From the NCBI RefSeq assembly GCF_001425665.1, contig NZ_LMCX01000001.1, forward strand, positions 248,001 through 312,000: a stretch of 64,000 bases of DNA. Reading direction: 5' to 3'. The notes under the pieces were generated by a model. It was not told the origin of the DNA and searched no databases. It was given only the letters and a program-made list of their open reading frames with translations. The stretch's first letter is position 1; each line of letters opens with the position of its first letter. The DNA comes from Yonghaparkia sp. Root332 (GTDB lineage Bacteria > Actinomycetota > Actinomycetes > Actinomycetales > Microbacteriaceae). The position numbers and the translations under genes were made by a program. Below are positions 22,089 to 33,825 of this stretch, in pieces.

Positions 22089-22679
22089 TCAGCCCTTCGC
22101 GGCCTTCGACTTCGCCTTCGCGGCCTTCTTCGCCTCGCGCACCTTCGCGAGCGAGTCGGCGTCGACGATGTCGGCGACCGAGCGGTACGAGCCCTGCACG
22201 CCGTAGTCGCCGGCCGCCTCGCGCCACCCCGGCGCGTCGACGCCGTACTGCTTGCCGAGGAGGGCGAGGAAGATCTTCGCCTTCTGCTCGCCGAAGCCGG
22301 GCAGCTCCTGCAGCCGGCGGAGGACCTCGGCGCCGTCGGGCGCGAGCCCGTCGAGCCCGGGTCGCGTCCAGATCGCGTCGGCGCGGCCGCCCCACTCGTC
22401 GCGCACCTCGGCGGCGAGCGCCTGCACGCGCGCGGCCATCGAGCCGGGGAACCGGTGCACCGCGGGCGACTCCTTGAACACCGCCGCGAAGGCCTCGGGG
22501 TCGGCGGCGGCGATGCTCTCGGCGTCGAACGAGCCCATCCGCTCGCGGATCTTCGCGGGCCCCGCGAACGCGGTCTCCATCGGTACCTGCTGGTCGAGGA
22601 GCATCCCGACCAGGAGCGCGAACGGGTCGTCGGTGAGCAGCGCGTCGGCGGGGGCATCCCCCGTGATGTTCAGAGCCAT
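22089..22679 (-). CDS. HhH-GPD type base-excision DNA repair protein
   Basis: 196 residues. LLTDDPFALLVGMLLDQQVPMETAFAG and the helix-hairpin-helix LQELPGFGEQKAKIFLALLG (about residues 130-149) place it in the HhH-GPD glycosylase superfamily, actinobacterial short form. The C-terminal 20 residues are Lys/Ala-rich and may bind DNA. The family's substrate is not established to my knowledge. The classical GPD Asp position is not clearly identifiable in my reading, so glycosylase activity is not certain. Confidence 0.85.
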   Translation of the reverse strand: MALNITGDAPADALLTDDPFALLVGMLLDQQVPMETAFAGPAKIRERMGSFDAESIAAADPEAFAAVFKESPAVHRFPGSMAARVQALAAEVRDEWGGRADAIWTRPGLDGLAPDGAEVLRRLQELPGFGEQKAKIFLALLGKQYGVDAPGWREAAGDYGVQGSYRSVADIVDADSLAKVREAKKAAKAKSKAAKG

Positions 22680-22745
22680 GCGCGTATCGAACCACGCGCG
22701 CCTGCGGCGGCGCTCAGCGAGCGGCGGGGCGGATGCCCGCCGCGC

Positions 22746-24191
22746 CTACTCCGGGATGCGGCGGCTCGCGATGAGCTCGCTGTACCAGTGCCCGCTCTGC
22801 TTGATCGTGCGCTCGAGCGAGTCGTAGTCGACGTGCACGATGCCGAAGCGCTTCGTGTAGCCGTAGGCCCACTCGAAGTTGTCCATGAGGCTCCACACCT
22901 GGTAGCCGCGCAGGTCGACGCCGCGCTCCATCGCGCGATGGGCGGCCGTGAAGTGGCGGCGCAGGTAGTCGATGCGCGCGTCGTCCTGCACGACGCCGTC
23001 GCGCACCTCGTCGTCGAAGGCCGCGCCGTTCTCGGTGATCATGAGCGGCAGGGTCGGGAACTGCTCGTGCAGGTCGACGAGCAGCTGCTCGAGGCCGTCG
23101 GGGGCGATGTTCCAGCCCATGGCCGTGTAGGGGCCGGGCTGCTGGATGAACTCGACGTCCTCGCTGCCGGGCCAGGGCGAGCCGGCCGCGTCGCCGTGGC
23201 CGTCCGCGTTGGAGCGCGCCGAGACGCCATCCCACATCGTGACGGTCACGGTCGAGTAGTAGTTGACGCCGAGCACGTCGATCGGCTGGTGGATGAGCTC
23301 GAGATCCCCGGGGCGCACGAACTGCCAGTCGGTGACGTGCGCGGTGTCCTCGAGCAGGTCGACGGGGTACTCGCCCTGCAGCATCGGGCCGGTGAAAGCG
23401 CGGTTGGCGAGCGCGTCGATGCGGCGCACGGCCTCGGCGCTCTCGGGCAGCGGCTCGCCGTCGGCGTCGCGCCCCGGGCGGATCATGTGCAGGTTGAGCG
23501 TCGCCGAGTACTGCGCGTCGGGCTTGCGCACCGCGTCGCGCAGGGCGCTCAGTCCGAGCCCGTGCGCGAGGTTGAGGTGGTGCACGGCGGTGAGCGCCGC
23601 GCGCCCGCTCGTGATGCCCGGGGCGTGCACTCCCGAGCCGTACCCGAGGTAGGCGCTGCACCACGGCTCGTTGAGGGTGGTCCACATCGCCATGCGGTCG
23701 CCGAGCGCCTCGCCCATGAGGTGGGCGTAGTCGGCGAAGCGGTAGCTCGTGTCGCGGTTGGTCCAGCCGCCGGCGTCCTCGAGCGCCTGCGGAAGGTCCC
23801 AGTGGTAGAGCGTCGCGATGGGCGTGATGCCGCGCGCGAGCAGCCCGTCGACGAGGCGGCTGTAGAACGCGACGCCCTTCGCGTTGGCGGGGCCCGTGCC
23901 CTCGGCCTGGATGCGCGGCCACGCGATCGAGAAGCGGTACGACTCGAGGCCGAGCCGCTGCATGAGGTCGAGGTCGGCGTCGAGCCGGTGGTAGTGGTCA
24001 CAGGCAGAGTCGCCCGTGTGACCGTGGAGCACCTTGCCGGGGGTGCGGCTGAAGGTGTCCCAGATGGAGGGTCCGCGGCCGTCCTCGTGCGCGGCCCCCT
24101 CGATCTGGTAGCTCGCGGTCGCGGATCCGAAGACGAAGTCCGCGGGGAACTCCAGGCCGGAGTCGCGGTAGTCGGGGGTGCCCTGGTTCAT
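22746..24191 (-). CDS. GH1 family beta-glucosidase/beta-glycosidase
   Basis: 481 residues from ATG at 24191. [19 protein letters not shown] is the GH1 start; the acid/base Glu lies in [13 protein letters not shown] (about residue 165) and the nucleophile Glu in [12 protein letters not shown] (about residue 375); [15 protein letters not shown] follows. No signal peptide, so it hydrolyses imported beta-glucosides or similar disaccharides in the cytoplasm. A LacI-type operator 26 bp upstream matches sites around the alpha-glucoside-type transporter and its LacI regulator near 43.6 kb, suggesting a shared regulon. A longer start at 24263 is Arg-rich and would run through the operator. Confidence 0.95.
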   Translation of the reverse strand: MNQGTPDYRDSGLEFPADFVFGSATASYQIEGAAHEDGRGPSIWDTFSRTPGKVLHGHTGDSACDHYHRLDADLDLMQRLGLESYRFSIAWPRIQAEGTGPANAKGVAFYSRLVDGLLARGITPIATLYHWDLPQALEDAGGWTNRDTSYRFADYAHLMGEALGDRMAMWTTLNEPWCSAYLGYGSGVHAPGITSGRAALTAVHHLNLAHGLGLSALRDAVRKPDAQYSATLNLHMIRPGRDADGEPLPESAEAVRRIDALANRAFTGPMLQGEYPVDLLEDTAHVTDWQFVRPGDLELIHQPIDVLGVNYYSTVTVTMWDGVSARSNADGHGDAAGSPWPGSEDVEFIQQPGPYTAMGWNIAPDGLEQLLVDLHEQFPTLPLMITENGAAFDDEVRDGVVQDDARIDYLRRHFTAAHRAMERGVDLRGYQVWSLMDNFEWAYGYTKRFGIVHVDYDSLERTIKQSGHWYSELIASRRIPE

Positions 24192-24216
24192 GCTGATGAG
24201 CCTACGTGCCGCCGCG

Positions 24217-24230
24217 TGGAACCGCTTCCA
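24217..24230 (-). promoter_or_regulatory. LacI-type operator before the GH1 gene
   Basis: On the minus strand TGGAAGCGGTTCCA, an inverted repeat with a central CG, lies 26 bp upstream of the GH1 start. It matches GGGAACCGGTTCCA (43656-43669) and TGGCACCGGTTCCA (43800-43813) in the gap between the sugar transporter and its LacI regulator; consensus TGGNANCGGTTCCA. Confidence 0.6.
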
Positions 24231-24312
24231 CAGGCGGCGCGCCCGAGCCGAGCATCCGCGCACGACGACGCCCCGGCCGCGCGAGGCGACCGGGGCGTCG
24301 AGGCGGTGCGGG

Positions 24313-25519
24313 TCAGCCGCGGGCGCGGCGCTTGTTCCAGACGTCGAACGCGACGGCGAGAAGCAGCACGAGGCCCTTGATGAACTGCTGGTAGTCGGTT
24401 GAGACGCCCAGCAGCGACATGCCGTTGTTGAGCACGCCCATGATGAGACCGCCGGTGATGGCGCCGACGACCGTGCCGACGCCGCCCTGCACGGCCGCGC
24501 CGCCGATGAACGACGCCGCGATCGCGTCGAGCTCGAACAGGTTGCCCGCGCCGGGTCCGGCCGAGTTGAGGCGGCCGGTGAAGATGATGCCGGCGAGCGC
24601 AGCGAGCACGCCCATGTTGACGAACAGGTAGAAGTCGATCTTGCGGGACTGGATGCCCGACAGGTCGGCCGCGTGGCGGTTGCCGCCGACGGCGTAGATG
24701 TGGCGGCCGAAGACGCTGCGGTTCATGACCGCCGTGTAGACGACCACGAGCACGCCGAGCACGATGAGCACGATCGGGGTGCCGCGCGAGCCGGGGGCGA
24801 CGCCGAGGAGGTAGGTGAGGAACAGGATGAGCCCCGCGCCGAACGCCACCTTCACGATGAACCACCAGGCCGGCTCGGTCTCGAGGCCGAGCTTCGCGCG
24901 CTTCATGCGGCCGCGCAGCTGCGAGGCGATGAACATGACGAGCGCGAGGAGGCCGAGGCCGACGGTGATCCACTCGGCGGGCGAGGTCGCCGCCGGGAAG
25001 AGCTGCGGGAAGAGGTACCCGCCGCCGAGCTGGCGGTACTCGTTCGGGAACGGGGTGATCTGGGTGTTGCCGAGCACGATCTGCGTGAGGCCGCGGAAGA
25101 GGAGCATGCCCGCGAGGGTCACGATGAACGCGGGTATGCCGACGTAGGCGACCCAGAAGCCCTGCCAGACGCCGACGATGCCGCCGACGAGGAGGCCGAG
25201 GAGGATCGCGAGCCACCAGGGCAGCCCCCAGTCCTGCACCATGACGCCCGTCATGGCTCCGACGAACGCCGCGACCGAGCCGACCGAGAGGTCGATGTGG
25301 CCGGCGATGATGATCATCACCATGCCGATCGCGAGGATCAGGATGTAGCTGTTCTGGACGATGATGTTCGACACGTTGCCCGCCGTGAGCAGGCGACCCT
25401 CGGTCAGCACCTGGAAAAGCAGGACGATCACGATGAGCGCGACGAAGATGCCGATCTGGCGCAGGCGCGAGGTCAGGAAGCCGAGCACCTCCGAACGGCT
25501 GGACGCGGGGCGGGTTGCG

Positions 25520-25533
<14 letters not shown>
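24313..25533 (-). CDS. Monosaccharide ABC transporter permease (MmsB/GguB/XylH type)
   Basis: 406 residues with about ten membrane segments. [24 protein letters not shown] is the conserved signature of CUT2-family sugar permeases (about residues 70-92), and VYAVGGN-like [17 protein letters not shown] lies near residue 290. Length and the loop [12 protein letters not shown]-like [15 protein letters not shown] match the multiple-monosaccharide (ChvE-Ggu) type. Overlaps the ATPase gene by 14 bp. Likely carries L-arabinose and perhaps xylose or galactose, inferred from linkage to araDBA. Confidence 0.93.
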
Positions 25534-27064
<1,531 letters not shown>

Positions 27065-27119
27065 GGCGGTCCTCTTCCTCTTCTCGGTTCAGCGGGGGCT
27101 CGTGCGGTGATGAGGGATG

Positions 27120-27155
27120 GTGCGGGTCCGGCCGATCGCTCGGCCGGACCCGCAC
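27120..27155 (-). terminator. Strong hairpin between binding-protein and ATPase genes
   Basis: Arms of 16 bp (GTGCGGGTCCGGCCGA and its exact complement) around a 4-nt loop lie 19 bp after the binding-protein stop, with no U tract. In sugar ABC operons such a structure typically protects the upstream message or partly terminates, giving more binding protein than ATPase and permease. It is not expected to be a full terminator, because ATPase and permease otherwise lack a promoter of their own. Confidence 0.65.
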
Positions 27156-27173
27156 TCGGGTGGTGCGAACCTA

Positions 27174-28298
27174 CTAGGCGAGGTCCTCAGGGGTGTAGTA
27201 CCCGCTGTCGAACAGCACCTCTTCGTAGTTGTCGACCGTGACGATCGTCGACTCGAGCAGGTACGACGGGACGATCTTCTCGCCGTTGTCGTAGGTCTCG
27301 GTGTCGTTGACCTCGGGCTCCTCGCCCTTCAGCAGCGAGTCCACCATCGCGACGGCCTGCTCGGCGAGCAGACGGGTGTCCTTGAAGATGGTCGAGTACT
27401 GCTCGCCCGCGATGATCGACTTCATCGAGCCGACCTCGGCGTCCTGACCCGTGATGATGGGCAGCGCGTCGGTCGAGTAGCCGCCCGACGTGAGGGCCGA
27501 GATGATGCCGATCGAGAGGCCGTCGTACGGCGAGAGGACGCCGTCGATCTGCGTGTCGCCGATGATGGTGAGGATGTTCTCCATGCGCTCCTGAGCCGTC
27601 TCGGGCAGCCAGCGGAGGATCGCCACCTGCTCGAACGCGGTCTGGCCCGACGGGACGACGAGGGTGCCGTCGTCGATGAGGGGCTGGATGACGCTCATCG
27701 CGCCGTTGAAGAAGAACCCGGCGTTGTTGTCGTCGGGGCTGCCGGCGAAGAGCTCGACGTTGAACGGGCCGGCAGCATCCGTGCGCTCGCCGTTCTCGTC
27801 GAGGACGCCCATGCCGATGAGCAGCGACGTCGCCTGCTGCACGCCCACCTGGAAGTTGTCGAACGTCGTGTAGTAGTCGACGTTCGGGCTGCCGTTGATG
27901 AGGCGGTCGTAGGCGATGACGGGGATGCCCGCGTCGGCCGCCTGCTGCAGCACGTCGGTGAGCGTCGTGCCGTCGATCGAGGCGATGATGAGCGCCTCGG
28001 CGCCGCTCGAGATCATGTTCTCGATCTGCGAGACCTGCGTGGGGATGTCGTCGTTCGCGAACTGGAGGTCGACGTCGTAGCCGAGCTCCTCGAGCTGCGA
28101 CTTGACGTTGTCGCCGTCCGCGATCCAGCGCTCCGACTGCTGCGTCGGCATCGCGACGCCGACGATGCCGCCGGCCTCGTCGCCGCCGCCGTCGCCGCCG
28201 GTCGAGCCGCCCGTGCGGTCACCGGCGCAGCCGGCGAGAGCGAGCGACATCACGCTGACGGCAGCGATGCCGAGGAGGAACTTCTTGGAGTTCTTCAC
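27174..28298 (-). CDS. Multiple-monosaccharide ABC transporter substrate-binding lipoprotein (ChvE/MmsE-like)
   Basis: 374 residues. KK at the N-terminus, a hydrophobic stretch and lipobox ALAGC (about residues 19-23) show a lipoprotein; a Gly/Ser/Asp linker follows. The periplasmic-binding-protein type I fold is seen in [38 protein letters not shown] and [16 protein letters not shown], close to ChvE-type sugar binders. Follows araA by 108 bp; that gap holds a GC palindrome (28372-28387). Likely binds L-arabinose and related sugars; inference from context. Confidence 0.93.
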   Translation of the reverse strand: MKNSKKFLLGIAAVSVMSLALAGCAGDRTGGSTGGDGGGDEAGGIVGVAMPTQQSERWIADGDNVKSQLEELGYDVDLQFANDDIPTQVSQIENMISSGAEALIIASIDGTTLTDVLQQAADAGIPVIAYDRLINGSPNVDYYTTFDNFQVGVQQATSLLIGMGVLDENGERTDAAGPFNVELFAGSPDDNNAGFFFNGAMSVIQPLIDDGTLVVPSGQTAFEQVAILRWLPETAQERMENILTIIGDTQIDGVLSPYDGLSIGIISALTSGGYSTDALPIITGQDAEVGSMKSIIAGEQYSTIFKDTRLLAEQAVAMVDSLLKGEEPEVNDTETYDNGEKIVPSYLLESTIVTVDNYEEVLFDSGYYTPEDLA

Positions 28299-28406
28299 TG
28301 TGTGTCCTTTCGATGGGGAGTGTGGTGGTGCGTTCGGGTCCGTCGCTCGGCCTCGAGCTCTGGCTCCGGTTCCCGGCCGCGGCCGGGAGGTCTGGGGGTG
28401 CCCCGC

Positions 28407-29927
28407 TCAGATGCCCTGAGCGAGTCGGTAGTAGGCGGCGTTCGCGCGCACGTCGCGCGCGAACCCCTCGAGCGTGGTGGCCTCGTCGATGACGAGCAGC
28501 TCGACGCCGGCCATGGTGGCGAAGTCTCGGAAGACATCGACGCCCACCTGGGTGGACATGACCGTGTGGTGCGCCGCCCCCGCGGTCAGCCAGGCGGCCG
28601 CCGAGGTGGCGAAGTCGGGCGCCGGCTTCCAGACGGCGTGCCCGACGGGCAGGTGGGGCATCGGGGCGGGCAGCGCCACGTTCTCGACGACGTTCGCGAC
28701 GAGCCGGAACCGGTCGCGCATGTCGCTGAGGGCCGCGACGACCGCGGGGCCCGCGTCGGCCGTGAAGACCAGGCGCACCGGGTCCTCCTTGCCGCCGATG
28801 CCGAGAGGGTGCACCTCGAGACGCGGGCGCTGCGTGGTCAGCGAGGGGCCGACCTCGAGCATGTGCGCGCCGAGGATGAGCTCGTTGCCGGGCTCGAGGT
28901 GGTACGTGTAGTCCTCCATGAGGCTCGCGCCGCCGGGGAGGCCCGCGCCCATGACGGCGGCCGCGCGCACGAGCACCGCGGTCTTCCAGTCGCCCTCGGC
29001 GCCGAAGCCGTAGCCGTCGGCCATGAGGCGCTGCACGGCGAGGCCGGGCAGCTGGCGCAGCGCGCCGAGGTCCTCGAAGCTCGTCGTGAAGGCGCCGAAG
29101 CCGCCGCCCTCGAGGAACCCGCGCAGGCCGAGCTCGATCGCCGCGCCGTAGCGCAGGCTGTCGGCGCGCTCCGCGCCCGGGTGCAGCTCGGGGGCGACGT
29201 CGTAGAGGTCGAGGTACTCCTCGACGAGCCGGTCGACCTCAGCGTCGCCGACCGCGTGCACGGCATCCGCCAATTCGGTGACGCCCCAGGTGTTGACCTG
29301 CACGCCGAAACGGATCTCGGCCTCCGTCTTGTCGCCCTCGGTGACGGCGACGAAGCGCATGTTGTCGCCGAAGCGGGCGAGCCTCAGCTCGTGCGTCGCG
29401 TGCCAGCCGGCGGCCGCGCGCGCCCACACGCCGACGCGCGCCGTGACGGCCGGGTTCGAGACGTGGCCGACGACGGTCGCGCGGGCGACGCTCATGCGCG
29501 AGGCGATGTAGCCGAACTCGCGGTCGCCGTGCGCGGCCTGGTTGAGGTTCATGAAGTCGAAGTCGATCTCGCCCCACGGCAGCTCGACGTTCGCCTGCGT
29601 GTGCAGGTGGAGCAGCGGCTTGGAGAGCGCGTCGAGACCCGCGATCCACATCTTCGCGGGACTGAAGGTGTGCATCCAGGCGATGACGCCGATCACGTTC
29701 TCGGCGGCGTTCGCCTCGAGCATGACGCGCTTGATGCTCGCCGAATCGACGAGGGTCGGCTTCCAGACGATCGTGACGGGGATGTCCGCGGCCGCCTGCA
29801 GGCCGGCCACGACCTCCTGCGACTGCTCGGCGACCTGGCGCAGGGTCTCGTCGCCGTACAGGTTCTGGCTCCCGGTCAGGAACCACACCTCGAGCGTGCG
29901 GAGATCGGGGACGATGCTGCGGGTCAC
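28407..29927 (-). CDS. araA: L-arabinose isomerase
   Basis: 506 residues from GTG at 29927 (overlapping araB by 4 bp). [20 protein letters not shown] at the N-terminus and [16 protein letters not shown] near residue 85 are diagnostic; metal-binding Glu/His residues are in [17 protein letters not shown]-like [36 protein letters not shown] and the late His in GAAHHTVMS. Converts L-arabinose to L-ribulose with Mn2+. Third gene of araD-araB-araA. The longer frame upstream lies antisense-like within araB and is not used. Confidence 0.97.
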   Translation of the reverse strand: MTRSIVPDLRTLEVWFLTGSQNLYGDETLRQVAEQSQEVVAGLQAAADIPVTIVWKPTLVDSASIKRVMLEANAAENVIGVIAWMHTFSPAKMWIAGLDALSKPLLHLHTQANVELPWGEIDFDFMNLNQAAHGDREFGYIASRMSVARATVVGHVSNPAVTARVGVWARAAAGWHATHELRLARFGDNMRFVAVTEGDKTEAEIRFGVQVNTWGVTELADAVHAVGDAEVDRLVEEYLDLYDVAPELHPGAERADSLRYGAAIELGLRGFLEGGGFGAFTTSFEDLGALRQLPGLAVQRLMADGYGFGAEGDWKTAVLVRAAAVMGAGLPGGASLMEDYTYHLEPGNELILGAHMLEVGPSLTTQRPRLEVHPLGIGGKEDPVRLVFTADAGPAVVAALSDMRDRFRLVANVVENVALPAPMPHLPVGHAVWKPAPDFATSAAAWLTAGAAHHTVMSTQVGVDVFRDFATMAGVELLVIDEATTLEGFARDVRANAAYYRLAQGI

Positions 29928-31585
29928 TGGGGTCCTCCTGCAAGGGCGTCGATCGCGCGACGCTCGATGGCGAGTCCGGCCTCGTACTGGGTGAGGTAGG
30001 CGGCGAAGCCGGCGGTGTCGGTCGGGTCGGGTGCGGTGGTGGCCGTGTCGGCGTCGGCGAAGACGCGGGTGGCGAGGTAGTCGGCGAGGGGCTGGCCGCT
30101 CTGCTGCGACACGGCCGTCTCGGCCGTGAGCGCCGACTCGGCCGTCTCGGCCGTCAACGCCGCGAGCACCGCGATGCCCCACGCACCGCCCTCGGAGGCG
30201 CTGTCGGCGACGCCGACGGGAGCATCGAGAGCGGCGGCGAGCAGGCGCTGCGCGACGCCGGCCGTGCGGAACAGTCCGCCGTGGGCCTGCATGCGCTCGA
30301 TCGCGACGCCCTCCTCGTGGAGGGCGCGCATCCCGAGGGCGAGGGCGGCGAAGACGCCGTAGACCTGCGCGCGCATGACGTTCGCGAGCGTCAGGCGGCT
30401 CTCGGGCGTGCGCACGACGAGCGGGCGACCCGCGGTCAGGTGCGCGACGGGCTCGCCGGCGACCTGGTTGTAGGCGAGCACGCCCCCCGCGTCGGGAGCC
30501 CCGTCCAGCGCCTCGGCGAGCAGGAGCGCGTACGCCTCGTCGGCGGTGGTGGTCGCGCCGGCGAGCTGAGCGAAGCGGCGGTAGGTGCCGACCCACGCGG
30601 CGAGCTCGCTCGTGCCGTTGTTGCAGTGCACCATCGCGACCGGGTCGCCCGCAGGCGTCGCCACGACGTCGATCTCGGGGTGCGCGCTCGCGAGCGGACG
30701 GTCGAGCACGACCATCGCGAAGATGCTCGTCCCGGCGCTCACGTTGCCGGAGCGCGGCGCGACGGCGTTCGTGGCGACCATGCCGGTACCGGCATCCCCC
30801 TCGGGCGGGCAGGCGACGGCGCCGGGCTGGAGGGCCCCGGTGGGGTCGAGCAGCGCGGCCCCGGCGGCGGTCAGGGTGCCCGCGGTCGCGCCGGCGGGCA
30901 GCACGCGGGGGAGCGTCCGCCCCAGGGGCCCCGCGAGGGCCGACCCGGCGACGTGCGCGTGGTAGCGGGCGAGGAGGTCGGCGTCGTAGTCGGCGCCGGC
31001 CGCATTCACCGGGAACATGCCGCTCGCGTCGCCGACGCCGAGCACGCGCTCGCCGGTCAGGCGGTGGTGGACGTAGCCGGCGAGCGTCGTGAGGTGGGCG
31101 ATGCGGCCGACGTGCTCCTCGCCGTCGAGGACGGCCTGGTGCAGGTGCGCGATCGACCAGCGCAGCGGGATGTTCGCGCCGAGCAGCTCGGAGAGCTCGG
31201 CCGCGGCGGCGCCGGTGCTCGTGTTGCGCCAGGTGCGGAACGGGACGAGCAGCTCATCGTGCTCGTCGAAAGCGAGGTAGCCGTGCATCATCGCCGAGAC
31301 GCCGAGCGCGGCGAGCGTCGTCGGCGCGGCGTCGTGGCGCGTGCGGGCGTCGGCGGCGAGGGCGGCGTACGCGGCGCGGATGCCCTGCTCGACGTCGGCG
31401 AGGTCGTAGGTCCACACGCCGTCCACGAGCTGGTTCTCCCACTCGTGGTCGCCCGTCGCGAGCACCGTGGCCGGCGCATCCGCGTCGACGAGGCACGCCT
31501 TGATGCGCGTCGAGCCGAGCTCGATGCCGAGGGCGACGCGGCCGGCGGCGATGGCCTCGGCGGGGGTGCGGGTCGCGGCGCTCAT
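29924..31585 (-). CDS. araB: FGGY-family ribulokinase (Bacteroides-like type)
   Basis: 553 residues from ATG at 31585, coupled to araD by [24 protein letters not shown] is the N-terminal phosphate loop, [16 protein letters not shown] and [14 protein letters not shown] follow, and [17 protein letters not shown] with [17 protein letters not shown] form the C-terminal FGGY core. From memory it resembles the ribulokinase of Bacteroides arabinose clusters more than E. coli AraB. Predicted to phosphorylate L-ribulose. Residues 480-510 contain an Ala/Thr/Glu repeat ([18 protein letters not shown]). Confidence 0.9.
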   Translation of the reverse strand: MSAATRTPAEAIAAGRVALGIELGSTRIKACLVDADAPATVLATGDHEWENQLVDGVWTYDLADVEQGIRAAYAALAADARTRHDAAPTTLAALGVSAMMHGYLAFDEHDELLVPFRTWRNTSTGAAAAELSELLGANIPLRWSIAHLHQAVLDGEEHVGRIAHLTTLAGYVHHRLTGERVLGVGDASGMFPVNAAGADYDADLLARYHAHVAGSALAGPLGRTLPRVLPAGATAGTLTAAGAALLDPTGALQPGAVACPPEGDAGTGMVATNAVAPRSGNVSAGTSIFAMVVLDRPLASAHPEIDVVATPAGDPVAMVHCNNGTSELAAWVGTYRRFAQLAGATTTADEAYALLLAEALDGAPDAGGVLAYNQVAGEPVAHLTAGRPLVVRTPESRLTLANVMRAQVYGVFAALALGMRALHEEGVAIERMQAHGGLFRTAGVAQRLLAAALDAPVGVADSASEGGAWGIAVLAALTAETAESALTAETAVSQQSGQPLADYLATRVFADADTATTAPDPTDTAGFAAYLTQYEAGLAIERRAIDALAGGPQ

Positions 31586-32289
31586 CGGGCCGGACCCCCC
31601 GGCTGGCCGTAGACGTTCTGGTACCGGTCGAAGAGCGCGTCGACCGCGGCGGGCTCGATCGGGAGCGGGTCGCCCAGCTGTCGGGCGATGTGGATCGTGC
31701 GCGCGACATCCTCGAGCATGACGGCGGCCTTGACGGCGTCGCGCGCGTCGCGACCGATCGTGAAGGGTCCATGGTTCTGCATGAGCACGGCGCGCGAGCG
31801 GTGGCCGGAGAGCGTCTCGACGATGCCGCGGCCGATCGAGTCGTCGCCGATGATCGCGAACGGACCGACCGGGATGTCGCCGCCGAACTCGTCGGCCATC
31901 GCCGTGATGACGCACGGGATGCTCTCGCCGCGCGCCGCCCACGCCGTCGCGTAGGTCGAGTGCGTGTGGACGACGCCGCCGACCTCGGGCATGTGCCGGT
32001 AGACGTATGCGTGCGCGGCGGTGTCGCTCGAGGGGCTGCGGTCGCTGCCGGGAGTGTCGGGGACGACCTCGCCGTCGAGCGTGCAGAGGATCATGTTCGA
32101 CGGGTCGAGATCGTCGTAGGAGACGCCCGACGGCTTGATGACGAAGAGGTCGGCGCCCGGGACCCGGCCGCTGACGTTGCCGCCCGTCCAGACCACGAGC
32201 GCGTTGCGGACCAGCTCGGCGTGGAGGGCGGCGACCTCGTCGCGAACGCGCGCGACGGCGACCTGCACCTCGGGGCTCAGAGCGATCAC
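31582..32289 (-). CDS. araD: L-ribulose-5-phosphate 4-epimerase
   Basis: 235 residues. Class II aldolase fold: VVWTGGNVSGRVPGADLFVIKPSG, then the zinc-binding VVHTHSTYATAWAARG (His pair near residue 107) and MQNHGPFTIGRDARDAV (third His near residue 168). It converts L-ribulose 5-phosphate to D-xylulose 5-phosphate, feeding the pentose phosphate pathway. First gene of the operon; promoter and three operator copies at 32387-32470. Confidence 0.96.
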   Translation of the reverse strand: MIALSPEVQVAVARVRDEVAALHAELVRNALVVWTGGNVSGRVPGADLFVIKPSGVSYDDLDPSNMILCTLDGEVVPDTPGSDRSPSSDTAAHAYVYRHMPEVGGVVHTHSTYATAWAARGESIPCVITAMADEFGGDIPVGPFAIIGDDSIGRGIVETLSGHRSRAVLMQNHGPFTIGRDARDAVKAAVMLEDVARTIHIARQLGDPLPIEPAAVDALFDRYQNVYGQPGGPAR

Positions 32290-32386
32290 GGGACTCCATC
32301 GTCGCGGCGGCGACGGTGGACCCGGCGCCGGGGTGGTTCAGGGGTGGTGGTGCGGCGAACTCGACCCATCCGAACTGCGACTCGGG

Positions 32387-32470
32387 ATGTGACCGTTCAC
32401 ATTGCGTTGATGCACTCTAACGGCGAAACGGTCACATCTGTCAACCCGCTCCCCGAGCGAAACGGTCACA
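32387..32470 (-). promoter_or_regulatory. araD promoter with three LacI/AraR-type operator copies
   Basis: On the minus strand TTGACA (32439-32444) is a perfect -35 box, and TAGAGT (32414-32419) a plausible -10 after a slightly long 19-bp spacer. Operator 1 is ATGTGACCGTTCACAT (32387-32402), just downstream of the start point. Operators 2 and 3 share GCGAAACGGTCACA exactly (32423-32436 between the boxes and 32457-32470 upstream of the -35), spaced 34 bp. A related palindrome is in front of the LacI regulator gene (33826-33845). The 486-bp gap 32290-32775 holds these sites, a GC-rich palindromic stretch (about 32501-32540) and two repeats listed separately; no gene was seen in it. Confidence 0.75.
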
Positions 32471-32587
32471 AGTCGATAACAGCCGCGACATGCGCCGCCC
32501 GCCCGCGGGGCCCGCCCGCGGGCGGGCGCGCCCCCGCGCGTGACGGGCCCCCGCGCGCGCCGCGGCCTCGAGCGCAGCGAGTGCCTC

Positions 32588-32674
32588 ATGCGCAACTCAG
32601 GAACTGTGCCGTGTGCAGCGGGGAAGCGCGCCGCCGGCGAGCGACATCGGCGGCGACACTCCTGAGTTGCGCAT
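32588..32674. repeat. Intergenic inverted-repeat element, copy C (different sequence, same architecture)
   Basis: Exact 15-bp arms ATGCGCAACTCAGGA (32588-32602) and TCCTGAGTTGCGCAT (32660-32674) flank 57 bp. Size (87 bp) and layout resemble copies A and B, but arm sequence differs. It lies between the araR-like lacI stop and the ara promoter region. Confidence 0.75.
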
Positions 32675-32702
32675 CGACCTTCGCCGGCGGGAGGAGTTGC
32701 CG

Positions 32703-32750
32703 ACCCGCGCGCGGTCCGCGACCCGCGCGCGGTCCGCGACCCGCGCGCGG
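32703..32750. repeat. 18-bp tandem repeat
   Basis: ACCCGCGCGCGGTCCGCG occurs at 32703-32720 and 32721-32738, followed by a partial third copy to 32750. It ends about 25 bp after the lacI stop (minus strand), so it may be part of a structured 3' region. No further function is visible. Confidence 0.8.
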
Positions 32751-32775
32751 CGCGGGGTAGCCGGTCGCGACCCGC

Positions 32776-33807
32776 CTACGCGAGCCGCGCCGTCGACTGG
32801 CGCACGATGAGCTCCGGCTGCACGGGCGCGTGGCTCAGCTCGGTGTCGCCGCGCAGCTCGCCGAGCAGCAGCTCGATCGCCCTCCGGCCGATCTCGGCGA
32901 AGTTCTGCCGCACGGTGGTCAGCGGCGGCGCGAAGTGGGCGGCCTCGGGGATGTCGTCGAACCCGACGATCGACATGTCGCCGGGCACCGACAGCCCCGT
33001 CTCGCGGCACGCGTGCATGAAGCCGAGCGCCATCTGGTCGTTCCCGCAGAACACGGCCGTGAAGTCGCGGTAGCGCAGCAGCTCGAGCCCCGCGTAGTAG
33101 CCGAAGTGCGCCGTCCAGTCGCCGAGGATGGGCGCGCGCGTCCGCAGGTCGGCATCGCCGAGCTCGCGCAGGAACCCCTGCATCCGCGCCTCCGCCTCGA
33201 TCCAGTCCTGCGGGCCGGAGATGTGCATGATCTCGGTGTGCCCGAGGTCGATGAGGTGCCGCGTCGCGAGCCGCGCGCCCTGGATCTGGTCGACCCACAG
33301 CGAGTGCGCCGTGTTGAGCCCGGTCGCCTCGAGCGTGACGAACGGCACCGCGACCTGGAGGTCGTCGAGCGCCTCGAACACCCGCACCTGCGGCGCGATG
33401 ACGATGAGCGCCTCGATCGACTGGGCCATGAGGTGGTCGAGACCGGCCTTGATCGAGGCGTACTCGCTCGAGCTGATGTTGGTGATCGAGAGGCGGTAGC
33501 CGGCTTCGCGCGCGGCGGTCTCGATGGCCTGGATGCTCGTGGCCGGTCCGTAGTGGACGGTCTGCGCCGCGAGCACCCCGATCGTCCGCGATCGGCTCGT
33601 GACGAGCGCGCGCGCGGCCTGGTTCGGCCGGTACCCGAGCTCCTCGATCGCGGCCTGCACGCGCGCGAGCGTCTCGGGTCGGATGGAGGGGCTGTCGTTG
33701 AGCGCCCGCGAGACGGTCTGGTACGAGACCCCGGCGACCCGCGCGACGTCGCGGATGTTCGGGGCGCGCACGCGCTCCGGCTCGCTCGCCTGCTCAGGAC
33801 TCGACAC
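32776..33807 (-). CDS. LacI family transcriptional regulator, probable arabinose repressor
   Basis: 343 residues from GTG at 33807. Helix-turn-helix NIRDVARVAGVSYQTVSRAL at residues 17-36, hinge helix QAARALVTSRSRTIGVLA at about 60, then the sugar-binding core (ALIVIAPQVRVFEALDD; FCGNDQMALGFMHA; IVGFDDIPEAAHFAPPLTTV). It lies upstream of and codirectional with araDBA, and the same operator-like sequence stands before both, so it most likely represses the ara operon and itself until arabinose binds. Functionally equivalent to AraR; not named because the ligand is inferred. Confidence 0.92.
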   Translation of the reverse strand: MSSPEQASEPERVRAPNIRDVARVAGVSYQTVSRALNDSPSIRPETLARVQAAIEELGYRPNQAARALVTSRSRTIGVLAAQTVHYGPATSIQAIETAAREAGYRLSITNISSSEYASIKAGLDHLMAQSIEALIVIAPQVRVFEALDDLQVAVPFVTLEATGLNTAHSLWVDQIQGARLATRHLIDLGHTEIMHISGPQDWIEAEARMQGFLRELGDADLRTRAPILGDWTAHFGYYAGLELLRYRDFTAVFCGNDQMALGFMHACRETGLSVPGDMSIVGFDDIPEAAHFAPPLTTVRQNFAEIGRRAIELLLGELRGDTELSHAPVQPELIVRQSTARLA

Positions 33808-33825
33808 GAGACCCTTCCCATCCGG

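Noticed and set aside
32501-32540. GC-rich palindromic run as an operator
   Set aside because: Composition alone (CCCGCC/GGCGGG runs) accounts for it; no defined symmetrical site.
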